Shown here: piece by piece, positions 18,330-26,580 of the stretch
Layout of the letters: every line of letters starts with the position of its first letter
How positions within the stretch are numbered: position 1 is the stretch's first letter
Origin: CAUZFZ01 sp963579025
GTDB taxonomy: Bacteria; Planctomycetota; Planctomycetia; Planctomycetales; Planctomycetaceae
Reading direction: 5' to 3'
Assembly (NCBI GenBank): GCA_963579025.1
Contig: CAUZFZ010000079.1
Span: 1-45,499, forward strand
Length of the DNA stretch: 45,499 nucleotides
Notes under the pieces: model-generated
Seen by the model: only the letters and a program-made list of their open reading frames with translations
What the model was told of the DNA's origin: nothing
Database searches by the model: none
Program-made: the position numbers and the translations under genes

Positions 18330-18345
18330 AAGATCACGTGATCTT
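18330..18345. promoter_or_regulatory. 16-bp perfect palindrome, candidate operator
   Basis: AAGATCACGTGATCTT is a perfect 16-bp palindrome. It lies in the 112-bp divergent gap between the esterase-like gene (start 18269, minus) and ispD (start 18382, plus), 61 bp and 37 bp from the two start codons. The position and symmetry fit a dimeric regulator site; the regulator is unknown. Confidence 0.4.
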
Positions 18346-18381
18346 CGTCCCAACCAGTCTCAGCGGGTGAAAGGAGTCGTC

Positions 18382-19137
18382 ATGTCAGCGTTCGCTGTGA
18401 TTCTCGCGGCCGCGGGCCGGAGTTCGCGATTCGGCAGTACTGCACCGCGCGACCGCAAAGTCTTTCGAGAACTCAATGGCCGCGCCGTCTGGCTGCGATC
18501 GGCCGAGGCGTTTGCCAATCGCGAAGACGTCAAGCAGATGCTGGTGGTTGTGTCGCCCGAAGATGAGGACTGGTTCCGGGAGAAGTTTCAGCCCAATCTT
18601 GCGTTCATGGAAATCGACGTCGTTGCCGGTGGAGCAGAACGCGCCGACTCAGTGGACAACGCACTGTCCTGCTTACGCGACGACATCGATTTCGTAGCCG
18701 TTCACGACGCGGCACGACCGCTGATCGTGACGTCGTGGATTGACACGATCTTTGACGAAGCCCTGCGCAGCGGAGCGGCCATTCCCGCCGTCCCGATATC
18801 AAGCACACTGAAGCGAGTTTCCGGCGGAAACATCGAAGAAACGGTGCCGAGGTCGAGTCTGTATGCCGCGCAGACACCGCAGGTGTTCCGACGCGACCTC
18901 CTGTTGGATGCGTATGCTCAACGAGGCGAGCTGACATCGACGGATGACGCTCAACTTGTGGAGCAACTCGGTCATCCGGTCGCGGTTGTGACGGGATCAC
19001 CATTGAACATCAAGATCACGACTCAGGACGACCTGCAGATGGCGGCCGCGTTGCTCGACGTGCTGCCGAAAGAAAAGAATCTGGAGGCTCTGCATCCGTT
19101 CGGCGACGACAGCCTGGACTGGCTCAAACAGAGCTGA
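18382..19137 (+). CDS. ispD: 2-C-methyl-D-erythritol 4-phosphate cytidylyltransferase
   Basis: The 251-residue protein is IspD, which transfers CMP from CTP to methylerythritol phosphate in the MEP route to isoprenoids. The nucleotide-binding opening AVILAAAGRSSRFGS, the signature around ADSVDNALSCL and VAVHDAARPL, and the C-terminal NIKITTQDDLQMA segment are all present. The length is slightly above the usual 230 residues because of about 20 extra C-terminal residues after the family core. The ATG at 18382 is preceded by AAAGGAG at about 6-nt spacing, which fixes the start although the frame is open from 18190. It is a cytoplasmic housekeeping enzyme; ispF is not adjacent. Confidence 0.94.
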   Translation: MSAFAVILAAAGRSSRFGSTAPRDRKVFRELNGRAVWLRSAEAFANREDVKQMLVVVSPEDEDWFREKFQPNLAFMEIDVVAGGAERADSVDNALSCLRDDIDFVAVHDAARPLIVTSWIDTIFDEALRSGAAIPAVPISSTLKRVSGGNIEETVPRSSLYAAQTPQVFRRDLLLDAYAQRGELTSTDDAQLVEQLGHPVAVVTGSPLNIKITTQDDLQMAAALLDVLPKEKNLEALHPFGDDSLDWLKQS

Positions 19138-19159
19138 TCGGCAGTGGTTGCCGCACACA

Positions 19160-19257
19160 GTAGGCCGGACCAGGCGAAGCGCAGTTCCGGCACGGCACTA
19201 ACCGCCTGAAATAGCCTGCCGGAACATCGTCGCTATCGCTCCTTGTTGCCGGCCTAC
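19160..19257. repeat. Nested inverted repeat between convergent genes (REP-like)
   Basis: Outer arms GTAGGCCGG (19160-19168) and CCGGCCTAC (19249-19257) are perfect inverses. Inside them, GTTCCGGCA (19184-19192) and TGCCGGAAC (19217-19225) form a second perfect 9-bp pair. The element fills the gap between the convergent ends of ispD and the YebC gene. It has the form of a dispersed planctomycete intergenic repeat and may also help end transcription from both sides. Confidence 0.6.
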
Positions 19258-19273
19258 GAGTTTTTCAACGTTG

Positions 19274-19996
19274 TTAACCGGGCACGATGGCATTGTGGTA
19301 GACCTCCTGCACATCATCGCAATCGTTCAGCATGTTGATGAACTTTTCAAACATTGAGACGTCATCCTCGCTGACTTCGGCGTTTGCCTGAGGGACGAAG
19401 GACACTTCCTGGACTTCCAGTTCAGTTTCAGGAAATGCTTCCAGTAACGCCTGTGTGGCTTTGTAGAACTCGCTGGCGGGAGCAAACAACGTCAGTTGGC
19501 CATCCTTGCTCTCGATATCATCGACATCGACGTCGGCGTCCAGCATGGCCTCCAACACTTCATCTTCGTTGTCACCCTTGAAGGACAGGACCGCCAGGTG
19601 GTCAAACAGATGTGCAACCGAACCCGCCGGTCCCAGTTTCGAGCCGGTCTTCGTGAAGCAATTGCGGACGTCTGTGATGGTCCGGTTTGCATTGTCGGTC
19701 AGACAATCGACGATGACTGAACAACCACTGGGACCAAAACCTTCATAGCGGGCTGACACGTAGTCTTCACCACCCGTGCCCTTCGCTTTTTCGATCGCCT
19801 TTTCAATCACGTGCGTGGGGACCTGATCGCGTTTGGCTTTGTCGATCAGACTCCGCAAGCCGGGATTGGCATCGGGGTCGGGGACGCCATTACTGGCAGC
19901 TACGTACAACTGCTTGCCATACCTGGAATACACCTTGGACTTCTGACCGGCAGTCTTGAGTATTGAGTGTTTGCGGTTTTCGAAACTTCTTCCCAT
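19274..19996 (-). CDS. YebC/PmpR family DNA-binding regulator / ribosome-associated protein
   Basis: The 240-residue protein matches the YebC/TACO1 family along its full length. The opening reads MGRSFENRKHSILKTAG with a variant of the usual MAGHSKWANIKHRK start, followed by the conserved RYGKQLYVAA, the LRSLIDKAK helix, the YEGFGPSGCSVIVDCLTDN strand region and the C-terminal FEKFINMLNDCDDVQEVYHN segment. Members have been described as transcription regulators and, in TACO1-like and recent bacterial work, as translation factors that help difficult peptide stretches. Cytoplasmic. The start is unambiguous. The gene converges with ispD and is followed upstream by a 294-bp gap to the DUF1552 gene. 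Confidence 0.93.
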   Translation of the reverse strand: MGRSFENRKHSILKTAGQKSKVYSRYGKQLYVAASNGVPDPDANPGLRSLIDKAKRDQVPTHVIEKAIEKAKGTGGEDYVSARYEGFGPSGCSVIVDCLTDNANRTITDVRNCFTKTGSKLGPAGSVAHLFDHLAVLSFKGDNEDEVLEAMLDADVDVDDIESKDGQLTLFAPASEFYKATQALLEAFPETELEVQEVSFVPQANAEVSEDDVSMFEKFINMLNDCDDVQEVYHNAIVPG

Positions 19997-20290
19997 AGCG
20001 GTTATCTCTTGTCCTGCTTACAGATTGCCTGGTGTCTTGAATGAGTCCTGCGTCGCGATCGAATCTGTGGTGCGACGGCAGCGACAGGCGGCGCCTGAGC
20101 GAGTCGATCTTATCGACTGTCCGCGCGAGTAATGCTCACGGTCGAGACAATCGCAGCAACTGGCAACCGGAGTCACCGACCTCGAAGGCGCCGGTGCCGA
20201 CTGGCCACGCCTGAACGATCATGATTCAACAGGCGACATTCAAGCCCTTGCCTGAATGTATCTCGCATTGTCCACGATGTTCTCTGTCGC

Positions 20291-21580
20291 TCACACTCCG
20301 GACAGTCGCTCTTTTGAGTCGCCGAATTCGGGGAGTTCGAGCCCCATGCGATCCATGACCGACAGGTACAGGCTGCAGAGTCGGCGGTTGTCGTCACCGG
20401 CTTTCAGGTAGTCGAGCGATCGGCCAGTCTTCAGTGTTCCGCCCAATCCACCAGCCAGGATGCATGGGACTCGCGTTCCATTGTGAGCGTTCCAGTGCTC
20501 TGAAACGAACATCAGGCACGAGTTGTCCAGGACCGTGCCGTCGCCTTCCTGCATCTCGGACAGGCGCTGAATCAGGTACGAGTACTGTTCGACATGGCAA
20601 TTCACGATCGACTGGAATTCGGAACCCTCGTTGGAATGCGAGTAGCTGTGATGATCGTCGCGGATGTTGAGGAACGGGTAAACCTGTCCGGAAAGATCAC
20701 GGGACATCAGCAACGTGGCAATGCGCGAACGGTCCGTCTGGAAAGCCAGTGCGATGATGTCGCACATCAGTCGGCAGTATTCACGGAAGTCCTGCGGTTG
20801 ACCTTCCGGAGGTCGTTGCTGGTCCGTGACGGCTGTCGATGCTTCGCCCTGCTGTGCATTCAGTTTCTGCAAACGCTTTTCCGTTTCGCGAACCGACGTC
20901 AGGTATTCGTCGATTTTGACGCGATCCGAATTGCTGACCTGCCTTCTCAAGTCGTTGGCCTGTTCGAGCACGTGGTCGAGGATGCTTGCCTGCAAAGTGC
21001 TGGTCTGACTTCCGAACAGAGTGTCGAACGCCAGCGACGGATAGAGTTCGATTGGAACGGGGGAACTCGGATTGCGCCATGAAATGTGCGACGCGTAGAC
21101 CATCGAGTACTGGCTTTCATGGAAGCCGCTGACGGGTTGCTCGCAGCCCAGAACGAGACTCGGCACGAACGTTTCGTCCTCAAAGTGCTTCGCCAGCGTC
21201 TGATCCATGCTGACGCCACCGAGGATTTCGCGACCTCGCTTGAGATTCGCCCCGGACAGAATATTGCCCGTGCACTTGGCATGACCGCCATTTCCGTGGC
21301 GGTTATAGAGGCCATTGATCACGTTCAATTTGTCTTTGAATGGTTCGAGCGACTTCAGGCTGGAGCCGAGTTCCATGTCGGCGCCGTCGCCTTTTGACCA
21401 CCAGTGCGGCGGCGAGATCCCATCGCCAATGAACATGCACGCAAACCGCTTTGGTTTCTTCGTCGGTGAGACCGCGGTTTCATTTGCCCCCAGGTGCGTC
21501 GATTCCAGCCACGGCAGCGCGAACGAAAAACCGAGACCCTTGAGCAATACTCGGCGTGACAGATTCTGCTGATCGATCAT
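20291..21580 (-). CDS. DUF1552 domain protein with twin-arginine-like leader (module 1)
   Basis: The 429-residue protein starts with a leader containing SRRVLLKG and a hydrophobic stretch, the pattern of a Tat signal, so it is predicted to be exported folded. The rest matches DUF1552: FACMFIGDGISPPHWW, the GHAKCTGNILSGANL and GVSMDQTLAKHF segments, the DRSRIATLLMSRDLSG region and a SEHWNAHNG stretch with likely metal-ligand histidines. DUF1552 proteins resemble DUF1501/sulfatase-like alkaline-phosphatase-fold proteins; activity is not known. The start lies 2 bp after the stop of the preceding c-heme gene, so the two are translationally linked and probably work together. Confidence 0.9.
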   Translation of the reverse strand: MIDQQNLSRRVLLKGLGFSFALPWLESTHLGANETAVSPTKKPKRFACMFIGDGISPPHWWSKGDGADMELGSSLKSLEPFKDKLNVINGLYNRHGNGGHAKCTGNILSGANLKRGREILGGVSMDQTLAKHFEDETFVPSLVLGCEQPVSGFHESQYSMVYASHISWRNPSSPVPIELYPSLAFDTLFGSQTSTLQASILDHVLEQANDLRRQVSNSDRVKIDEYLTSVRETEKRLQKLNAQQGEASTAVTDQQRPPEGQPQDFREYCRLMCDIIALAFQTDRSRIATLLMSRDLSGQVYPFLNIRDDHHSYSHSNEGSEFQSIVNCHVEQYSYLIQRLSEMQEGDGTVLDNSCLMFVSEHWNAHNGTRVPCILAGGLGGTLKTGRSLDYLKAGDDNRRLCSLYLSVMDRMGLELPEFGDSKERLSGV

Positions 21581-21582
21581 GT

Positions 21583-24500
21583 TCAGTTTTCCTGAAACTC
21601 GGCGCGGAATCGAGCGGTCGTGAAATCGCGACAGCGCTCGTTGCGAAATTGTGGGCTCAAGACAACAGTCTCAAAAAGTGAGCCGAAACGATAGTCATTC
21701 TGCTGCAATTTCGTCTGCATCTCTTCCAGCAACAGTTGATCCGACAACAGCAGCGACCGGCCCAGAGCGTATCCCAGGAACTTGCGGCACAGGGTGCTGA
21801 CGAATTCGTCTCGACGGTGACTGGCGAGGTAACGTGCGAACTCAGGCACGCCGCGTGCCTCTTCTCCATTCGGCAGGTGGACCACGTTATCGATTGCTCT
21901 GCCTGCCAAATCTTTAGTTCGGCTGCGACCAATCGGGTCAAAGCCCTCCATCGACAACCCAATCGGGTCAAACCGCTGGTGGCATCGGGCGCACTTGACG
22001 TCATCGGTGTGCAGCTTGAGCAACTCGCGAATGGTCTTACCGTCCGTGCCAGTCTCTTTTGGGGGTAGAACAGCGACATCAGCCGGCGGAGCTGGGATAT
22101 GTTGACCCAGCATCTTGTGGAAGACCCAGAATCCCCGTTTAACCGGGCTTGTCCGTTCCGGCTGCGAGTTCTTCGCCAGGAATACCGCCATACCCAGCAG
22201 TCCACCGCGCCCCTTTTCCCGCATGCCGTCCACTCGAACCCAGTCCTCGAACGTGCGGACAGACACGCCGTAGTGCTTCGCCAGACGACCATTGACGAAC
22301 GTCGTATCGCTGCTGAGCAGGTCGGTTAGAGGATGGTCGTTCTGAATCAGATGCGTGATGACTCGCGTCGGCTCCTCGAACATCGATTGCTTCAGTACGT
22401 CATCGAAGTCGCGAAAGACCTCACGATTGACTGATTCCTGCTTCAGAAAGTCGCGGTGGCCCAGCCACTGACCGAAGAACTCCAGGGCGAACGCGCCGAC
22501 CTTTGGGTCCTTCAGCATGCGCCGTGTCTGGCTTTGCAGAACAGTTGCGTCCTGCAACTTGCCAGAGTCCGCAACCGCAAGAAGCTCCGCGTCGGGCATC
22601 GACGACCACAGGAAGTAACTCAGCCGAGACGCCATCGAAATGTTGGACACTGGCCTGACGGAATCACCAGCCGGCGGTGAGACCATGCGGTAACTGAAAT
22701 GGGGCGACACAAGGAGTCTGACAATCGAGGCCCGCACAGCCTGTTCGACACCGTGCTCTGGATGCCGACTGATTTCTGCATAGAACGTTCTGAGCTGTTC
22801 GATTTCCTGCTCGGTCAGTGTCCGTCGATAAGCGCGCTGAGCGAATTCCTCAATCTGATGTAGATAGATGGGCTCAGCCTGGTTCAGCGTTGTCGCATGC
22901 TGCTTGAGCCCGCTGCGGATCGTCTCAAAAAACGCATAGATCGGGTTGCCTGTAAGTTCCTCACCTGTGGCCTTCACGTTGGACCGTTCGAGGTAGATGT
23001 CCCGGAACCGCGACAGTGTTTCGTCCTCAACCAGCTTCGGATCCTCTTCCTTGATCGAATCGAAGTCCGTGTGCTTCATGAAATTCCGCTCGGACCGTTC
23101 GAAGAACACGAAGCCTCGCAGCAGTTTCTCCGTGATGCCCGTGCCGAAATACAGCTCGTCCCACAGGCGGTTCAATTCCTGATTCTGCTGATCGTCGAGC
23201 ACCAGTTTGCACAACGGCTGATCGTCACGAAAGAAGCCCTCAATCAGGTGAAACCCCGCTGACAGTCCTCGCGTCTGATCGACGTAGAGAAAGCGATTGG
23301 GGAACATCGCGCAGAAGTCACGGCACGATTCTCGCAGTTCGTCCGCGATCGGATGGTCCGATGCCACCAGGGGAAAGTCCGGTTCGTCGAGTTCATTTTC
23401 CGTTGGCTGATGATCGAACAACCGAACACGGACAGCGCCGAGTTTCGAAGACTCGCGGTCGAGTGTTGACTTGGCGTGAAAGAAGATTCGCTTCTCGTCA
23501 CCGAATGCTTTCGTCGGAATCTCGATTTCCAGGAGCGTTGGTGATGCGAGCACGACGTTGCCGGGATCAACCGTCGTCCCTTTCGGATGGACGCCGAAGT
23601 TCACCTGCTTCAACAGCTTTGGAGCGTGTTCCTTCAGGACGTCCTGCAGCGGACTGTTGCGATCTGTGTCGCCGGGTTTGTATTTCCCTGCCGATTCCGT
23701 GCTGAAGTTCAGATCGCTCAACAGGACGAATCCGCCGTCGCTTCCGATCGGATCAGTGACCTGGAGCACGAGCTTGATCGAGGGTCGCTTGTCCAGGTCA
23801 CGGAATTCGATCTGCCTTTGCTGCGATTCTCTAAGCAGACTCTCGTTGAACGTATCGCGTTCGGCCGCGGTTTTGCTCCGACGTTCCGTGTGGACGATCG
23901 GTGGATTACCTGCATTGGACACAATGGCTCGTGTCTCCGGTGTACACAGCATCTTGCTGAGACGCCGGATGTCGCTGGCCATTCGCCTGATACCAGTCAC
24001 GACGTCGGATCCGTCATTGGGCGATGGCAGTGCGTTCCACTGCCGCCTCAGCCTGCCCAGATAGAACCGGTCTTCGTCACCGTCTTCGAGTGTCTCAAGC
24101 AGACGCCGCAGGTACTTGCGGCTGAGCTTGTGCTGATCGGCCCATTGATCGATCGACTGGGCCTGTTGGTCGGCCGTTCGATAGCGGTATGCCCATGCGG
24201 TCGTCAGGCACTTTTCGTAGTCGACGTCATGCTGTTCGTAGAAGCGAATGATCGCCCCTTCGTAGAACTTCTTCTGGTCGGCGTAGGTCACGACTGAGTA
24301 GGGAGCGAACTGCATACCTGACGGTGTCAGCAGCACATGATCGGCCACCTGCTGCGCTGCCGCGTAGTACTTCTTGAACAGACTGGGCGACATTGTCAGC
24401 GCTTCACCCGTGTTGTTGAATCCCTCGCCGGACGCAGGGTCGACCGGGAACGAATTCGCCGGCTGAATGTCGACACCGGTCAGGTCGCGAATCGTGTAGT

Positions 24501-24891
24501 TGTATTCGGCGTTACTCAGTCGTCTTGGCAGGACAACTCCTGGATCGCCCGTCAGCTTTCGGGCTTCCTCGACCAGCAGGTCTTCCAGCGTCCGCAACAT
24601 TTCGGCGCGAAGCTGCGAAGTTGGCTGTTTCGCGTCTTCCGGCGGCATCTCCTCTTTCCTGAGAAACGTGATGACGTGTTCCCACTGCCGGAAATGCTCG
24701 CCCAGCATGTCGACCGACGTGTACTTGGTCAGATTGAGTTCGCCCTCGGCCTTTTTCTGATTGTGGCACTGGACGCAGTATTCGTTCACAAACGGAATAA
24801 CCCGCTCACGAAACGCATCGTCGGCCTGCACGGCGCCAGAGATGACGAACACAAGCAGGAAGGCAACTTTCGACATGGGGAATTCGTTCAT
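21583..24891 (-). CDS. Large c-heme protein with DUF1587/1592/1588/1585-type domains (module 1)
   Basis: The 1102-residue protein has an N-terminal signal peptide and a c-heme site CVQCH at about residue 39-43. The downstream regions match the planctomycete series DUF1587 (RRLSNAEYNYTIRDLTGVD), DUF1595, DUF1592 (SRLSYFLWSSMPDAELL), DUF1588 (GLLGMAVFLAKNSQPERTSP with CARCHQRFDPIG near residue 967) and DUF1585 at the C-terminus. The protein is longer than typical members because of about 300 extra residues between the DUF1587 and DUF1595 regions. Extracytoplasmic; the electron or substrate partner is unknown. Two starts are possible, ATG at 24891 or ATG at 24876; neither has a clear ribosome binding site. 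Immediately upstream of the DUF1552 gene. Confidence 0.88.
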   Translation of the reverse strand: MNEFPMSKVAFLLVFVISGAVQADDAFRERVIPFVNEYCVQCHNQKKAEGELNLTKYTSVDMLGEHFRQWEHVITFLRKEEMPPEDAKQPTSQLRAEMLRTLEDLLVEEARKLTGDPGVVLPRRLSNAEYNYTIRDLTGVDIQPANSFPVDPASGEGFNNTGEALTMSPSLFKKYYAAAQQVADHVLLTPSGMQFAPYSVVTYADQKKFYEGAIIRFYEQHDVDYEKCLTTAWAYRYRTADQQAQSIDQWADQHKLSRKYLRRLLETLEDGDEDRFYLGRLRRQWNALPSPNDGSDVVTGIRRMASDIRRLSKMLCTPETRAIVSNAGNPPIVHTERRSKTAAERDTFNESLLRESQQRQIEFRDLDKRPSIKLVLQVTDPIGSDGGFVLLSDLNFSTESAGKYKPGDTDRNSPLQDVLKEHAPKLLKQVNFGVHPKGTTVDPGNVVLASPTLLEIEIPTKAFGDEKRIFFHAKSTLDRESSKLGAVRVRLFDHQPTENELDEPDFPLVASDHPIADELRESCRDFCAMFPNRFLYVDQTRGLSAGFHLIEGFFRDDQPLCKLVLDDQQNQELNRLWDELYFGTGITEKLLRGFVFFERSERNFMKHTDFDSIKEEDPKLVEDETLSRFRDIYLERSNVKATGEELTGNPIYAFFETIRSGLKQHATTLNQAEPIYLHQIEEFAQRAYRRTLTEQEIEQLRTFYAEISRHPEHGVEQAVRASIVRLLVSPHFSYRMVSPPAGDSVRPVSNISMASRLSYFLWSSMPDAELLAVADSGKLQDATVLQSQTRRMLKDPKVGAFALEFFGQWLGHRDFLKQESVNREVFRDFDDVLKQSMFEEPTRVITHLIQNDHPLTDLLSSDTTFVNGRLAKHYGVSVRTFEDWVRVDGMREKGRGGLLGMAVFLAKNSQPERTSPVKRGFWVFHKMLGQHIPAPPADVAVLPPKETGTDGKTIRELLKLHTDDVKCARCHQRFDPIGLSMEGFDPIGRSRTKDLAGRAIDNVVHLPNGEEARGVPEFARYLASHRRDEFVSTLCRKFLGYALGRSLLLSDQLLLEEMQTKLQQNDYRFGSLFETVVLSPQFRNERCRDFTTARFRAEFQEN

Positions 24892-24975
24892 AATCAGGCA
24901 ACGCACAAAGTGTCGTGAAAGCCGGAACCAGAGTGGCGTGCCGGAGCGGACCATTGTGGCAATCTTGAAGTGCCC

Positions 24976-26403
24976 CTACGAGAGCAGCGACTCGATCGGC
25001 TTGTGGGGGATGCCGTTTCGGGGCTGACCAAAGTCCGCATGCGGCTGCCCGGACGCGGCAAGCAGTGTGGACCAGACGTCGCCCAGGCGGACGTGCTTCA
25101 GTTCCGTCTGGTCAGCGTGATCGTTGCCGGGAGCGAAGTACCGTCCCTGGGCGAGCCGCCCCCCGAGATTCCCCAGAATCGCGATCGGCCAGTTCACGCC
25201 GGAAGAATGGTGAGTTTCGCCATTGTCGCTGGTGTAGATGATTGCCGTATTGTCGAGCATCGAGCCTTCGCATTCGGGGATCGCGTCGAGCGCTTCGGCC
25301 AGTCGGGCCATCTGCTGGAAGTGAAAGCCGCAGATGCGTTGTCGCTTGCCGGCCACATCGCCCCCCTGCCCGTGCCCGACCGATCCATGCAACCCGCCCA
25401 CACCCAAGCTGCCGTAGGACGAACTGCTCAACCTGTCAAAGGCGATTGTCACAACATTCGTGAGGCCACTGGCCAACGCGGCAATCGCGATGTCGACATT
25501 GCCGGCACCAATCTTTGTGGTTGCCTGAGCGTCAATTTCACCCGGCGGTGACGGAGCATACTTGCGCAACTGGTCACTCATCGCTTCGATTTCACGGCGA
25601 CTTTTCCGGAGCGATTCGAAAGCGCCAAGGTAACGATCCAGTTGTTCGCGTTCCGGTCCGGCAACTTCCGCTCGCAACCGCCGGGAATCATCGACAAAGA
25701 AGTCCAGAATATCGGACTGCGTGTCGTATTCGTTTTTCGCATCGCCTTCACCGACGACGCCAAACAGCTCTTTATAGGCTCGCTGCGGCTTTGTGTAGAA
25801 AGGCAGTGGTTTACCAGGTCCGGCTGCCGATGTGGTGATGTAAGAGACTCCGGATGCGGCCTTCGGATCATGCCCCAGGCAGACATGGGGTACTGGTGCG
25901 GGGAAAGCCCGCGCGAGCACCGAATCGATTGTGGGTCCGGCAGCTTCGGGTGTGTCCCGCTTCTTCGCGGCGAATGCACCGAGCCCCTGGTAGTGGCCTT
26001 TGTGATAAACCGAGAATCCAGCCGCGATGCCCTGCAGGATTGAAACTCTGCGACGGTACGTCTCCAGCGGCTGCATCACCGTGCTGAGGCTGACTTCGTC
26101 ATCAAGTTGCAGATCGGTGCCCGGCGTCGGTTTCTTTCTGACACCACCATGGTTTCCGTTCTGCAGCCGGCCGTCTTTGTCGTAGGCCACTTCAAACGGC
26201 AGACGATTCTCCAGCCCCTGCGGCTGAATATTCTCGGCCCACAGGCCATTCGATTTCATGAGAAACACGAATCGCAGTGGATGCTTGCGGCTGCCGGACG
26301 CGCGAGCCTTGAGTTGCGCGAACACAGACCCCATCAACGGCGAGAGCATCAGACCGGTGCCACCAGCCGCACTGGCGAGTAACTGTCTGCGATGAATCTG
26401 CAC
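24976..26403 (-). CDS. DUF1552 domain protein with twin-arginine-like leader (module 2)
   Basis: The 475-residue protein starts with HRRQLLASAAGG and a hydrophobic stretch, consistent with a Tat-type leader. The body shows DUF1552 landmarks: LRFVFLMKSNGLWAENIQP, the ETYRRRVSILQGI segment, GPTIDSVLARAFP, and towards the end DNTAIIYTSDNGETHHSS, with an NGExHH cluster where related folds bind metal. The sequence is clearly diverged from the module 1 copy, so the two modules are not a recent duplication. The gene is followed by the module 1 c-heme gene 84 bp downstream, and its own c-heme partner ends 177 bp upstream, the gap being occupied by a hairpin-rich inverted repeat. Confidence 0.88.
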   Translation of the reverse strand: MQIHRRQLLASAAGGTGLMLSPLMGSVFAQLKARASGSRKHPLRFVFLMKSNGLWAENIQPQGLENRLPFEVAYDKDGRLQNGNHGGVRKKPTPGTDLQLDDEVSLSTVMQPLETYRRRVSILQGIAAGFSVYHKGHYQGLGAFAAKKRDTPEAAGPTIDSVLARAFPAPVPHVCLGHDPKAASGVSYITTSAAGPGKPLPFYTKPQRAYKELFGVVGEGDAKNEYDTQSDILDFFVDDSRRLRAEVAGPEREQLDRYLGAFESLRKSRREIEAMSDQLRKYAPSPPGEIDAQATTKIGAGNVDIAIAALASGLTNVVTIAFDRLSSSSYGSLGVGGLHGSVGHGQGGDVAGKRQRICGFHFQQMARLAEALDAIPECEGSMLDNTAIIYTSDNGETHHSSGVNWPIAILGNLGGRLAQGRYFAPGNDHADQTELKHVRLGDVWSTLLAASGQPHADFGQPRNGIPHKPIESLLS

Positions 26404-26450
26404 GGTTTGTCAATCTCCGCAAAAGGCGGTTCTTGGGGCGTACGGCAGTA

Positions 26451-26566
26451 GAGAACTTACCAACGCCCCCGACTTTACGTCGGGGGTTCTCGCGTCTTTG
26501 CACTACCGATTGCGTAGTGCAGAAACGCGAGAACCCCTGAGATAAACTCAGGGGCGGTAAATTCTC
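26451..26566. repeat. 116-bp hairpin-rich inverted repeat, MITE/REPIN-like
   Basis: The whole element reads as an imperfect inverted repeat: outer arms GAGAACTTACC (26451-26461) and GGTAAATTCTC (26556-26566) match at 10 of 11 positions. Inside are two terminal hairpins, CCCCCGAC/GTCGGGGG (26466-26473, 26479-26486) and CCCCTGAG/CTCAGGGG (26534-26541, 26547-26554), and a central stem of 13 perfect pairs (26483-26495 with 26525-26537) capped by TGCACTAC/GTAGTGCA (26499-26506, 26514-26521). The terminal hairpins are near reverse complements of each other. There is no coding capacity. The form fits a non-autonomous element, perhaps mobilised by an IS200/IS605-type transposase; that link is inference. 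Confidence 0.75.
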
Positions 26567-26580
26567 ATCCACCGCATGCC

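Noticed and set aside
20238..20259. Weak hairpin CATTCAAG...TGAATG downstream of the module 1 DUF1552 gene, considered as a terminator
   Set aside because: Only about six to eight pairs with a mismatch and no T-tract on the minus strand.
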